The notes under the pieces: generated by a model | What the model was told of the DNA's origin: nothing | Database searches by the model: none | Seen by the model: only the letters and a program-made list of their open reading frames with translations | Position numbers and translations under genes: made by a program | Origin: Burkholderiales bacterium | GTDB taxonomy: Bacteria > Pseudomonadota > Gammaproteobacteria > Burkholderiales > Nitrosomonadaceae | Assembly (NCBI GenBank): GCA_024235735.1 | Contig: JACKLU010000003.1 | Span: forward strand, 62,001 to 126,000 | Reading direction: 5' to 3' | Length of the DNA: 64,000 nt | Part shown: positions 7,566 to 17,065 of the stretch, in pieces | Position numbering within the stretch: the stretch's first letter is position 1 | How the letters are laid out: the number at the start of each line of letters is the position of its first letter

Positions 7566-10415
7566 TTAGCTGTCCAGATGGCAATCAATACTTTGCAGAA
7601 AGCGGTCGACGTCCAATGGCTTGGTGACATAAGCCGCAAACCCTGCGGCCATGCCACGTTCGATATCGTGCGCCATCGCTTTGGCGGTTACCGCAATAAC
7701 CGGAATATGTTTCAGCACCGGGTCTTTTTTTATTGCGTGTAAAACCTGATAACCATCCATATGGGGTATATTGATATCCAGCAGGATTAAATCCGGATGA
7801 TGCGTCCGCGCCAGCTCTATACCCAGTGCGGGGCTGTGCGTACTGATGAAATTCACCGGGCGCAGGCGCAGAATCTGCGAAATCAGTCGCAGATTTGCCG
7901 GATTGTCTTCGATACACAACACCGTGGCTTTTACAGGTTTGCGAAATTCAGGAGATCCGAATGATTCAGCGTATTGATCCGGGTCATCGCGCGCCACATC
8001 ACTCAAACCATCACCCGATTCTCCATTGCTGCGCTTCCGGTTCACTGCGACCGGGCTCAACGGCAGCTTTATACCGAAAATGCTTCCAACGCCGACTTTA
8101 CTGGTTACACTGACACTGCCGTCCATCTGCTCGACGAGCCGCTTAGTCAGCGCCAGTCCGATTCCTGTACCTTCTATGCCGCTTTCATTGGCTTCCAGGC
8201 GGTTAAACGGCTGGAACAGTTCCATCAGCTTGTCTGCAGCAATACCATACCCGGTATCCGTCACAGTGATCCATACCCATTTCTCATCCACCGGGGTTGC
8301 TTTTATCCAGACAGCGCCGCCTTCGCGATTGTATTTAATCGCATTGGACAACAGATTGAGCATAATCTGTTTCAGGCGCATGCGATCAGCCACTACGGCC
8401 AGTCCAGCCGATCCATGGCGCAGAATCCGGATGCTGTTTTTCTGCGCAATCCCGGCCATCAGGTTCACGCTTTCCTCAATTACCGGGTCGATGCTTACCG
8501 GCTCCAGTTTCATCTCGATACGGCCTGATTCTATCCTGGCGAGATCCAGTATGTCATTGATCAATGCCAGCAGATGATTTCCGGCTTGCATTATTTCATT
8601 GACATATTCCCTGTTTCGGCCTGACAGCTGTTGATCAAGCTCCATCAGCTGACTGAAACCAAGAATTGCGTTCATCGGGGTTCTCAACTCATGACTCATA
8701 TTGGAAAGAAATTCCGATTTCGCCTTGTTTGCGCGATCGGCCTCGATCCGCGCGACGATCAGATTATTTTCAATTTTCTTACGTTCGGTGACATTTTCCA
8801 CAATACCGTCAATTGTCATGATATTGCCGGATTGATCTAGCGCAGGATGGGCGGAAACAAGCAGGGTGCGCTGCCCGCCATCCGGATGAATAAAGAACAT
8901 TTCAAACTGTACAGATTCGAGTTCCCGTTCAACCAACGCGGCATCATAGCCGCGAGCCAGATCAAGACTCTCTGGCAACCAGTTTATGGCGGTAGCCCAG
9001 TTTTCCCCCAGTACCTCATCCCGGGGAAAACCAAAGATGGTTTGAAATCCATTACTGACATAGAGTACTTCGCCGGTGAACACTTTATGACTATAAATGA
9101 CAAACTGATCACCGATGTCCTCAACCAGACGTTGATATTTTCCTCGAGACTCCCGCAATGCCCGCTCGGATTGCTTGCGTCCGGACAGATCCTCGACAAT
9201 CGACCAGATCAGTTTTTTTCCCGCCGCATCACGGATCATCATTCCTCTGAGCATTATAGGATAACGTTCCCCATTTTTGCGGATATATTCTTTCTCATAA
9301 GGCCCGTACCGTCCGAATTGTTCAAGATGCGCCAATTGCACCGCTTCCATCTCGATATATTCCACCGGCGTGATATCCCGGTAACGCAGTTTGAGAAACT
9401 CTTCAACGGTATAACCGGTCGGCGCAACCAGAGCGTCGTTAACCTCGACAAATGCGCCCGTCTCAAAATCGTTGAGCGCAATCCCGATCGGCGAGAGTGC
9501 AAACAGTCCCCTCAAGCGCGCATCATTGTCACTTTTTTTCTTTTGCACCCCGCCGAGAATAATGAGCGGCACCAGAATCAAAGCACCGATCGCAAGCAGA
9601 GCGGTCCGGAACAGAAAAACGCTTGCCGGATTCTGCGACCAGCCTGAGCTTGGCACTGCCGCCATTTGCCATGTTCCATACGGCAGCGTGACATCAAGCA
9701 ACACAGGGTTCAATGAAAAAATTTCTTTCTGTCCGAAAAAAATCTGTCCATGCGCGCCTGTTGCATTGTCACCGCGAATCGCAATGGCAATGCCGAGTCC
9801 ATCGTCCAGCAGTCCACTGCCGCGATAAAGCTTTTCAATGTCTATTACCGCCGAGACAACACCCCAGAAACGATCGCCATTTCGCGCGCGCGCCGTGTAC
9901 ACCGGCACCCGCATAATAAACCCATACCCGCCCTGCACCAGATTGACCGGCCCGGCGAGCACGGATTTACCCAGCTCCACAACCTGCTTCACCGCATGAT
10001 ATTGATTCGTGTGTTTCCGGAAATCCAGTCCAATCGCCGCCTCATTGCCTTCAACCGGGTACATATACCGGATGACCAGATCAGGCGCGGCGGAGAGATT
10101 GCGCAACTTTGAGTGCGTTCCAAACAAATGTTTCGCCACTTCTGCAAAGCGCTCCTGAGTCAGCTCCGGTTCCTCGGCGATAACCGCGACAAGTCCCTGC
10201 ACCAGGTGAATATTGCTGTTGATATGACCTTCCAGCTGTGCGCGTAACGTGCTGAGCTGATCATGAACAAGCTTGCGCTGCGCCGCCTCCCGCTCACTCG
10301 TATTCAGATAATCCGCAAAAACACCCAGCACCAGCAGCACCAGACCAACCAGTATTGCCGGCATATCAGCAATCCATTTGTAATGGCCGGATGAAAATGG
10401 GAATTTTATTTTCAT
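7566..10415 (-). CDS. hybrid sensor histidine kinase with CHASE, PAS and receiver domains
   Basis: A 949-residue inner-membrane hybrid kinase. Order of domains: transmembrane helix (about 17-35), periplasmic CHASE domain (about 50-210), second transmembrane helix (about 270-292), two PAS domains (about 305-420 and 425-545), HisKA with the phospho-acceptor in NMSHELRTPMNAI, HATPase with NAIKYN, DTGYGI and GTGIGLALT boxes, and a C-terminal receiver (about 820-945) with phospho-Asp in LLLDINIPHMDGYQ. The start ATG at 10415 directly precedes the first membrane helix; an upstream extension would add an unsupported 56 residues. Ligand and output partner are not known. A LuxR regulator is divergent. 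Confidence 0.85.
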   Translation of the reverse strand: MKIKFPFSSGHYKWIADMPAILVGLVLLVLGVFADYLNTSEREAAQRKLVHDQLSTLRAQLEGHINSNIHLVQGLVAVIAEEPELTQERFAEVAKHLFGTHSKLRNLSAAPDLVIRYMYPVEGNEAAIGLDFRKHTNQYHAVKQVVELGKSVLAGPVNLVQGGYGFIMRVPVYTARARNGDRFWGVVSAVIDIEKLYRGSGLLDDGLGIAIAIRGDNATGAHGQIFFGQKEIFSLNPVLLDVTLPYGTWQMAAVPSSGWSQNPASVFLFRTALLAIGALILVPLIILGGVQKKKSDNDARLRGLFALSPIGIALNDFETGAFVEVNDALVAPTGYTVEEFLKLRYRDITPVEYIEMEAVQLAHLEQFGRYGPYEKEYIRKNGERYPIMLRGMMIRDAAGKKLIWSIVEDLSGRKQSERALRESRGKYQRLVEDIGDQFVIYSHKVFTGEVLYVSNGFQTIFGFPRDEVLGENWATAINWLPESLDLARGYDAALVERELESVQFEMFFIHPDGGQRTLLVSAHPALDQSGNIMTIDGIVENVTERKKIENNLIVARIEADRANKAKSEFLSNMSHELRTPMNAILGFSQLMELDQQLSGRNREYVNEIMQAGNHLLALINDILDLARIESGRIEMKLEPVSIDPVIEESVNLMAGIAQKNSIRILRHGSAGLAVVADRMRLKQIMLNLLSNAIKYNREGGAVWIKATPVDEKWVWITVTDTGYGIAADKLMELFQPFNRLEANESGIEGTGIGLALTKRLVEQMDGSVSVTSKVGVGSIFGIKLPLSPVAVNRKRSNGESGDGLSDVARDDPDQYAESFGSPEFRKPVKATVLCIEDNPANLRLISQILRLRPVNFISTHSPALGIELARTHHPDLILLDINIPHMDGYQVLHAIKKDPVLKHIPVIAVTAKAMAHDIERGMAAGFAAYVTKPLDVDRFLQSIDCHLDS

Positions 10416-10751
10416 GCAAATATTCAATTCTGTTTTTCCGCCAACTATACAGGAAAAAACTGCACGATTAGTTGACTGAAGCAGCAAGGAGACCATTGTG
10501 CACCGATTGCACCCCAACAAGGATTCGTCGCCTTTCTTACGCCGGCGCGCTTCGGAATCCACCCGGATGAGACCGCAAAACATTGCATGTGCGATAAATC
10601 ACACAGGAATACGTTCTGATTCATTACACTGCCTTTCATCTTTCCTTTTATTTCCTGAATCTCAGATTGACACAATTCAGAATTTTTGTCATAACAACAC
10701 TCAGCTGTTCATTGATCAAAGCTTCGCAAATAACAAAAACGGGGGCAAAAG
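10416..10751. other. divergent intergenic region between the hybrid kinase and the LuxR gene
   Basis: No gene is supported here. It should hold both divergent promoters; only the rightward one is clear (see the promoter entry). Confidence 0.5.
10667..10695 (+). promoter_or_regulatory. sigma70-type promoter for the LuxR-family gene
   Basis: Perfect -35 TTGACA at 10667-10672, a 17-base spacer, and -10 CATAAC at 10690-10695 (four of six consensus bases). The predicted transcription start is about 50 bases before the ATG at 10752. Confidence 0.55.
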
Positions 10752-11858
10752 ATGAATTACGGAATCGTTTCAGACATGCTCTCCGACGCCGAGCACCAGA
10801 AAACACTGGCGATTATCAACTGGTTGAGCCATTGCAGATCAAGACTTGAATTCAATCTGGTACTGAAAGAAGCACTGCTTCCCTTGATCGCATGCAACGG
10901 CGTTTTTTACGAATTACCATTACCGTCAACGAAGTTAAACGATCAAAATAGTAGGCGGTCGATTGACAGCATCAACCTTTCAAGCTGTTGTGAATACAAC
11001 TGGCAACAGGTCATTCGCATCACAACGCAAGTACCGGCAGCAGTACAATCCGCGGCGCATATCTCGAATATCCGGCTAACCGGCCCGACACCCGCCAGCA
11101 GCAAACACTATTGCGACACCTTTTCAGGCATACAACGTCTCTTTTTTAACCCATTCCGGCAGCAGGCGCGCCACTCTTGCACCATCCTGACTATTCAGGA
11201 TGAACAGCATCCGACCTGCCGATTCCACTTTTGCCGCCTGCACAACCGGCAGCACAGCTTCAGTCAACGCGATCTCGAACTGCTGAACGTACTCAAGTCG
11301 CCGCTGCTGCAAACCTTGACAATGATACTGTTCCAAGAAGAAAGCCGGAATTCTCGCCGCGTTATGGATTTATGGTCTGTGCACGCGGAACCCGTTGTGG
11401 TCATCCGCGATAACGGCAACACGCTTTTTCAAAACCCGGCATTCGAACATTTCCTCGAGCAGCAACAACACCTGTTTCTGTCTACCGCAGTAACACTGAT
11501 CCAGCATATCCAGCACAAGCAACTCGAATGGCACAACTTTTTATCACGACTCGGCAAGCGCCTGTATGAAATCAAACTGACGCGCATCAGCAGCGGCGCC
11601 AACCACCTGCATCAAACCTATCTTATTCAGTTATCGCGCGTCACACACGCCATCGGTAAAATCTTCAGCCAGCTCCAACGAAAAAACCTGACCCAACGCG
11701 AACTCGAAATCGCCCTGCTGATTTACCAAGGCATCCCCACCCGCGAAATCGCCGAAACAATCCACCTGAGCTACCACACCGTACGCAACCATATCAAAAG
11801 CATTTACAGCAAACTGGGGATTTCGTCGCGCGGGGAAATGCTGGTGTGGGTTGGGTGA
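10752..11858 (+). CDS. LuxR-family transcriptional regulator
   Basis: A 368-residue protein whose C-terminus (about 300-366) is a LuxR-type helix-turn-helix: LTQRELEIALLIYQG, then REIAETIHLSYHTVRNHIK and SIYSKLGISSR. The N-terminal 290 residues have no receiver or autoinducer domain that I recognise; a GAF/PAS-like sensory fold is possible. A GGGGGC stretch before the ATG may serve as the ribosome-binding site. It is divergent from the hybrid kinase. Functional coupling to that kinase is only inferred from position, since the regulator lacks a phospho-acceptor Asp motif. Confidence 0.78.
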   Translation: MNYGIVSDMLSDAEHQKTLAIINWLSHCRSRLEFNLVLKEALLPLIACNGVFYELPLPSTKLNDQNSRRSIDSINLSSCCEYNWQQVIRITTQVPAAVQSAAHISNIRLTGPTPASSKHYCDTFSGIQRLFFNPFRQQARHSCTILTIQDEQHPTCRFHFCRLHNRQHSFSQRDLELLNVLKSPLLQTLTMILFQEESRNSRRVMDLWSVHAEPVVVIRDNGNTLFQNPAFEHFLEQQQHLFLSTAVTLIQHIQHKQLEWHNFLSRLGKRLYEIKLTRISSGANHLHQTYLIQLSRVTHAIGKIFSQLQRKNLTQRELEIALLIYQGIPTREIAETIHLSYHTVRNHIKSIYSKLGISSRGEMLVWVG

Positions 11859-12012
11859 AAAAATTCTGGTTCGAACGTTTTGCTGATCACTTTCAAGAAA
11901 CAAATATAAATAGCTGATTATATGTAACATAAGAATATTATATTTAATTGGCATTAAATATGTTTCTTCCAAGCGTCCTGCGGTCGAAGGCCGATTATTA
12001 CGCTAAAAAGTA

Positions 12013-12042
12013 AAAAATGGCCCAATTGGGCTATTTCTTTTA
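12013..12042 (+). terminator. rho-independent-type terminator
   Basis: Palindrome GGCCCAATTGGGCT, followed by ATTTCTTTT and preceded by an A-rich stretch. It lies about 155 bases after the LuxR gene and before the lipoprotein gene, so it could isolate the AT-rich island from upstream transcription. Confidence 0.55.
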
Positions 12043-12143
12043 AGTTAAGCCTGGACTATAAAGAAATATGTTTATGAAGTCTTATATAGCGAAATCTAAG
12101 TTTCGCAAAAAAACAAAACAAATAAATAAAAAGGTAAATTGAT

Positions 12144-12962
12144 ATGAAACGAAACCCTGTAAATATAATTACAATTACAACGTTGATGATAGTCATATTA
12201 TCCGCTTGCGCTTTGCCAATAACGGTTAAGAAAATTGAATCAGTAAATGCGGAAGCTAAAGGTATTCGCTATATCCTTAAGCGGCCATCGTATGAAATCG
12301 GATTAAGATTCGAAGATAAAGTATTTGATGACCTAAATACCGACGCCCTTATTGACGAAGAGGCAACAGAATGTTTTGAAGAAAGGAAACTTAACGTGGT
12401 TTTGAAGCAGAATTTAAGTGGCAAACCTCTCACTTATGAAGTTACTTCAGCAAGTGGTTTCTCAGCTATTCCCCACATTTTTTCTGATACTGAAATTATT
12501 ATCACAACCGAAGCGGATGCGACGCTTCAGTCGATAAGCGCCGGCGAGACTGACAAATCATTGGAATTTATTCAGGCTATCGCCGGAATTGCTTTAAAAG
12601 CAGCAGGGACAGCTCGGGAAGAAAAACCAAAATTTCCTGAATATTGTACTGTGCTTAATAACGAAGACTTTAAAGAATATGCTAAAGGCCATTTAAAGTT
12701 ATTGCAGCAAATAAGCAAAAACTCTGATGATATAGAATCTTATCTGACCTCAATTACAATCGACAATGGAAAGAAAACATCAAATACAGTTGCTTTCCTT
12801 CGAGAAGAGCAAAAGAGATTGGAAGAAGATCTTAAGAATATCCAGTTTAAGTTGAGTTCGGATTCGGAAAGAAAAAAATATTACGAGCTTACTGTAGATG
12901 GGGAGCCAATAAACAAGGGAGAGAACCCTTGGCTTCACATTAACCTAAAAAAAATAGAATAA
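12144..12962 (+). CDS. hypothetical lipoprotein 1 of the AT-rich island
   Basis: A 272-residue protein with a type II signal peptide: basic start, hydrophobic core and lipobox LSAC, giving a lipidated Cys at residue 22. The mature part is acidic and contains a predicted coiled segment at about 215-245. I recognise no family and assign no function. The upstream AAAAGG before the ATG is a plausible ribosome-binding site. AT-rich codon use differs clearly from the flanking core genes. It is followed 42 bases later by a second lipoprotein gene, then a metzincin-like protease, all on the same strand. Confidence 0.8.
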   Translation: MKRNPVNIITITTLMIVILSACALPITVKKIESVNAEAKGIRYILKRPSYEIGLRFEDKVFDDLNTDALIDEEATECFEERKLNVVLKQNLSGKPLTYEVTSASGFSAIPHIFSDTEIIITTEADATLQSISAGETDKSLEFIQAIAGIALKAAGTAREEKPKFPEYCTVLNNEDFKEYAKGHLKLLQQISKNSDDIESYLTSITIDNGKKTSNTVAFLREEQKRLEEDLKNIQFKLSSDSERKKYYELTVDGEPINKGENPWLHINLKKIE

Positions 12963-13004
12963 ATTAATGATTTATAAAATAAACGAAAGAAATGAGGAGA
13001 ATTC

Positions 13005-13424
13005 ATGAATATTTACAAATGTCTATTCATTGCAATAAGCGTCTCGATTCTATCAGGATGCGGTACTTTTTTATCAGTAAGCCAGACGACTGTAGGTGAT
13101 ACAGCTCCCAATGGGATAGCTGTAAATAAGCGAGTGAATTATAGTACTGAAGTAACCTTTTCAGGTTTTGATGAAAAGAAACATACTCATACTGTGTCTG
13201 TTGACATTGATAAAAAGTCTGTAAGTGGCATTGATAAAAATAATGTATTGGTAATAAATGGAAAGCGTATGCCATTTTCGAGTGGAAAACTCGAAATAAC
13301 ATTAACCGAAGAACAGCTAACTTCTAAGGTTGGAATCACAAGCCAAACTGGCGCAACAAGAACCGTTCAGGCGGCAGGTGAAATAAAGAAATTGACGGAA
13401 AAACCGGAAAAACCGAAAAAATAA
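13005..13424 (+). CDS. hypothetical lipoprotein 2 of the AT-rich island
   Basis: A 139-residue protein with a lipoprotein signal peptide and lipobox LSGC (lipidated Cys at about residue 19). The mature domain looks beta-rich, and the C-terminus is a Lys/Pro/Glu tail (EKPEKPKK). A strong ribosome-binding site GAGGAG lies just upstream. No family recognised. It is tightly placed between lipoprotein 1 and the protease gene (33-base gap), so the three probably form one transcription unit. Confidence 0.8.
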   Translation: MNIYKCLFIAISVSILSGCGTFLSVSQTTVGDTAPNGIAVNKRVNYSTEVTFSGFDEKKHTHTVSVDIDKKSVSGIDKNNVLVINGKRMPFSSGKLEITLTEEQLTSKVGITSQTGATRTVQAAGEIKKLTEKPEKPKK

Positions 13425-13457
13425 ATATACATTTATTTCACTATATAACAAGCAAAA

Positions 13458-15476
13458 ATGGGTTCTGGCATGAAGAGTGGATTATATGAGCAGATAGACA
13501 CGCATAGTGGCATACGTGGGGAGTTACGTCTTGATGTTGATGGCAACTACCCTCAGATGGCCGCCAGTGGAACCAGCGCCAGAATCCATTGGGTAGCCCA
13601 GAAACTAGAATTTCGCCAATTAGCTAACGGAGTTCGTTATTCAGGTCCGATCATATTCAAAGAGAATTTTCAGTACAGCAAAGTCTCGATAGAGCTGAAT
13701 AACTCTATCGCGCGCGTTACTTTTACTGATCCTGTTTTACCTGAATTAATTCAGGATTATGCATTTGTGTCACATTCTTTTCGTGAAGTTCAATTCGAGT
13801 ATGACAGGGAAACGGGTGTTAATCTCACACTTAAATATCAAACGAACTCACACGCAGACCGTCCAGCAGCTTTACCAATTGAACTATTGACGATCGATAA
13901 AGTCTTCGAACGGTCTGGATTTCATGTTATCCGAACCAATGCTGATACAGTCGTGAACTCAGGTAGTGGCTCAGATGGTACTTGGAGTAACCAGGAATTG
14001 CATGATGCCATGCTACACAATTTTTCCAAAATTACTCAAGCTACTAAAGATCAAGCACAATGGGCTTTATGGACATTTTTCGCCAAAAAGCACGACGATT
14101 CGGATTATGGTGGAGTTATGTTCGATGATTTTGCTATCAATAATGGTAACAATAAAGCACAACGACAGGGCACCGCATTGTTTGTCGAATCGAATTCCTT
14201 CACGTCACCCGCCGGTGATGCCACACCTGATGCATGGATTCAAAGAGAAATTTTCTTTACTGCAGTTCACGAAATGGGCCATGCTTTTAACCTTGCACAT
14301 GCATGGAGAAAAGCAAAAGGTCGTCCATGGATAGACACTTTGGTTAAAAATTATGGTCTGGAAAGTTTCATGAATTACCCGACACTTTACAAATCTGACA
14401 ATGGCCTTTCTCCTACAAACCCCGGTGGTAATCGAATCGAATTCTTTAAAAAGTTCATGTTTCGATTTAGTGATGAAGAGCTTTTATTCCTTCGCCATGC
14501 ACCTGAGCGATTTGTGCAAATGGGCAATGCGGATTTCAATGTTAACCATGCATTTGAACAAGTCCGAGTTTCACCAGCACCAGTATTTGCACTTGAACTC
14601 AGGACTCATCGAGCTGGAAACGAGTTTGAGTTCCTCGAACCCATTATGATCGAATTGAAATTAACGAATCAAAGCGAGCAGCCCCAACTTGTTAATGAGC
14701 ACTTATTATCGCTTAGCGATCATATAACTGTTACCGTGCAACGCCGAGGTGGGTCGCCAGTGTTATATCGCCCCTTTGTACGTGTACTTCATAAAGATAA
14801 TGTACATGTTCTTGAGCCTAAAAAGGCGATGTATGCACCGCTCTTTATCTCAGTAGACAAAAATGGGTGGTTGATTGAAGCATCTGGCTGGTATGAAGTG
14901 CGTGTTTGTTTGCATATGGATGAAGAAGATATCGTTTCTGCTCCGTTACGTATTCGAGTAGCGCCACCACTCAATTGGGATGAAGAGTATCTCGCACAAG
15001 ATTTCTTTTGTGACGAGGTTGGACGGACACTGACACTTGATGGAAGTTACTATTTAACACAAGCGAATGATGTACTTACCGAAGTCGCTGACCGTTTAAA
15101 AGAACGCAGAGTTTCCATTCATGCAAAAGTTGCACTCAGCATACCTAAAACAAAGAACTATAAAATATTCTCTAAAACAACGAAGGGACGTACGATTCGT
15201 GAAATGCCCGTGGACGAAAAAGCTGTTGAGAGGTTGGCTGAAATGCTTGGATCAACTTTAGATTGCACTAATTTGGCAGCTAATACACTAGGACATATTG
15301 ATTACAATTACTACGTTAAAATTGTAGCTTCAGCATTAAATAAAATGGAAAAAACAGATTTAAGTCAACAAATTATAAAAAATATGTACAGTGCATTCAA
15401 GAAGCGAAATGTTGCTGATAATGTACTAATGGAAATTCATAAATCGATCAAGAAAGCAAAAAAAAATAATAATTAA
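13458..15476 (+). CDS. metzincin-like zinc metalloprotease without signal peptide
   Basis: A 672-residue protein. The extended zinc motif HEMGHAFNLAH (271-281) fits HEXXHXXXXXH of metzincins. A possible Met-turn, SFMNYP with Met305, follows 24 residues later. The N-terminal 150 residues look beta-rich, and residues about 375-495 could be an Ig-like or adhesion-like beta module; the C-terminal 130 residues are Lys-rich and helical. No signal peptide or membrane helix is visible, so it acts in the cytoplasm or leaves by a non-Sec route. The ribosome-binding site is weak, and another in-frame ATG lies at 13470. Substrate unknown. It is preceded by two lipoprotein genes. Confidence 0.75.
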   Translation: MGSGMKSGLYEQIDTHSGIRGELRLDVDGNYPQMAASGTSARIHWVAQKLEFRQLANGVRYSGPIIFKENFQYSKVSIELNNSIARVTFTDPVLPELIQDYAFVSHSFREVQFEYDRETGVNLTLKYQTNSHADRPAALPIELLTIDKVFERSGFHVIRTNADTVVNSGSGSDGTWSNQELHDAMLHNFSKITQATKDQAQWALWTFFAKKHDDSDYGGVMFDDFAINNGNNKAQRQGTALFVESNSFTSPAGDATPDAWIQREIFFTAVHEMGHAFNLAHAWRKAKGRPWIDTLVKNYGLESFMNYPTLYKSDNGLSPTNPGGNRIEFFKKFMFRFSDEELLFLRHAPERFVQMGNADFNVNHAFEQVRVSPAPVFALELRTHRAGNEFEFLEPIMIELKLTNQSEQPQLVNEHLLSLSDHITVTVQRRGGSPVLYRPFVRVLHKDNVHVLEPKKAMYAPLFISVDKNGWLIEASGWYEVRVCLHMDEEDIVSAPLRIRVAPPLNWDEEYLAQDFFCDEVGRTLTLDGSYYLTQANDVLTEVADRLKERRVSIHAKVALSIPKTKNYKIFSKTTKGRTIREMPVDEKAVERLAEMLGSTLDCTNLAANTLGHIDYNYYVKIVASALNKMEKTDLSQQIIKNMYSAFKKRNVADNVLMEIHKSIKKAKKNNN

Positions 15477-15633
15477 GAACATAGAAAATAGAAGACAAAT
15501 AATTTAAAACTGACAAGTCTCTGTTTAATGTACTCAAATTTAGTTGGCGCTTACCCAAAATAGCCGATTTTGGAAAGTACAACCAGTCGTTTGACTCGCT
15601 GAAACAACTCATTTATTTACGCGATAGCATTCT

Positions 15634-16392
15634 ATGAAATTTGGCGAAAAAACTTTGCAAAGAGGTGACAACGGCGCGGATGTTGAAGAACTCCAGCTCC
15701 GTCTTGCAGGATTCCGTGGAACCATTTGGGATGGTGATTTCGGCCCCGGCACGGAATTGCAGGTCATGACTTTCCAGAAAGATTACATGAACATGGAAAC
15801 GCCGACGGGTATCGTCAACGGTGACACCTTCGCCGCACTCGATCAATTCACGCAGAAATTTTCCATCAATTTTGAAGCAATCAAATGTCCCTGCGGAGTG
15901 TGTGACGGCTTTGGACAGAATCGATTTAAAAACAAATATCAGGCTGGGAAATCGGATATCGAAGCATTTTATCGCTATGAATATCCGGGAATTCATAAAG
16001 CCATCCTCAACAGCTTTAGAGCCGCACAATTTTATGCAAACCAGGCAGGCTACGATATTCCTTATCCAACCAGCGGTTACCGCTGCTGGGTCAACAATGA
16101 ACAAAAGAATCGGCAAAGCACCAACCACATGGGCAAGGCGCTGGACATTGATTTTCCGTTAAAACCCAATGAGGACAAACAGGATGATTGTAACCGCTGC
16201 AACGCTGTCAGAGGATTGCTTGTTGAAAAATGCGGCTTTCAGATCGGCTGGAGTGCCGGCAATATGAAGGCGCTGGAACCCGCTGATATCGCACCTACAT
16301 GGATTCACATGGATGTTCGCTGCTATTCCAGAAAATATCTCGACGATAAATATTTCATTAAAAATATTCAGGAACTGAATGGCCATTTATAG
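15634..16392 (+). CDS. peptidoglycan-binding domain plus M15 peptidase (endolysin-like)
   Basis: A 252-residue protein. Residues about 8-70 are a PG_binding_1 domain (RGDNGADVEELQLRL...GDFGPGT). Residues about 80-245 are a peptidase M15_3-type domain: CPCGVC opening, SGYRCW (147-152), zinc ligands His165 and Asp171 in HMGKALDID, and His225 in WIHMD. It should cleave peptide cross-links in peptidoglycan as an LD- or DD-carboxypeptidase or endopeptidase. There is no signal peptide, which is typical of phage endolysins and of some secreted effectors. Its base composition resembles the chromosome more than the AT-rich genes just upstream. Confidence 0.82.
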   Translation: MKFGEKTLQRGDNGADVEELQLRLAGFRGTIWDGDFGPGTELQVMTFQKDYMNMETPTGIVNGDTFAALDQFTQKFSINFEAIKCPCGVCDGFGQNRFKNKYQAGKSDIEAFYRYEYPGIHKAILNSFRAAQFYANQAGYDIPYPTSGYRCWVNNEQKNRQSTNHMGKALDIDFPLKPNEDKQDDCNRCNAVRGLLVEKCGFQIGWSAGNMKALEPADIAPTWIHMDVRCYSRKYLDDKYFIKNIQELNGHL

Positions 16393-16706
16393 ACCAGTAT
16401 CAATGCCAACGTTTTTCTATGACCCCAATCTGCCGATAAATAAATTCTGATCAGCGGTACCGAATCAAAACTTCTCCAAGCTGGATGCATTCCTTTTCCG
16501 CAACACTGCCTGTTTCAGCAAGCAAGCAACCAACTTCATCATGGCAATCATGCCGCAAAAACCAGCGACACAAAAGATTCTGACTCATCCCGCATAATGC
16601 CGTTAATAACCAATTGTCAGTTATTACCCGTACGGGTACACTGCAATGGATACCGTTTCCAGCAAAAAAGGGAACGATAATAATGGATTGTTAACAGGAG
16701 TTTTAA
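16393..16706. other. intergenic region upstream of the TIGR04073 gene
   Basis: No gene is supported. The notable item is a perfect 14-base palindrome listed separately. AACAGGAG before 16707 is the ribosome-binding site of the next gene. Confidence 0.5.
16625..16638. promoter_or_regulatory. 14-bp perfect palindrome, candidate operator
   Basis: TACCCGTACGGGTA reads the same on both strands and lies about 70 bases upstream of the ATG of the TIGR04073 gene. No T-run follows, so an operator is more likely than a terminator. The binding protein is unknown. Confidence 0.4.
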
Positions 16707-17063
16707 ATGAGAAAAATGACTAAACTGATTCTTGCGCTGTTCATTCTGATGTTCGGGTCTTCGCAGGCGATGGCGACGGAACCGTATGGACATAACTATG
16801 TCGGCACAGCCAGTACAAAACTGATCACCGGCATCGCCAATACCGCCACCGGGTTTATAGAATTGCCCAAGAATATTATTCTGGTCACACAGCGGGATTC
16901 CATTCTTCACGGCATGACTTTCGGGCTGGCATCCGGCGTGATGCATTCCGTGGCGCGGACTGTCATTGGTGTTTTTGATGTGGCGACATTCTGGATTCCA
17001 ACACCGCCATCAGTGCAACCGACTTATGTCTGGGAAGACTTTTCAGTAGAAAGCTCTTATTGA
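16707..17063 (+). CDS. exosortase system-associated protein, TIGR04073 family
   Basis: A 118-residue protein with a Sec signal peptide ending near SQAMA (about residue 23). The mature part has the features of the TIGR04073 family: a KLITGIANTATGFIELPKNI segment, a central glycine-rich hydrophobic stretch, then FWIPTPP. The family occurs in bacteria with PEP-CTERM/exosortase sorting systems, and its role is not established. AACAGGAG is the ribosome-binding site. It ends just before a short class A element and a strong terminator. Confidence 0.75.
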   Translation: MRKMTKLILALFILMFGSSQAMATEPYGHNYVGTASTKLITGIANTATGFIELPKNIILVTQRDSILHGMTFGLASGVMHSVARTVIGVFDVATFWIPTPPSVQPTYVWEDFSVESSY

Positions 17064-17065
17064 GA

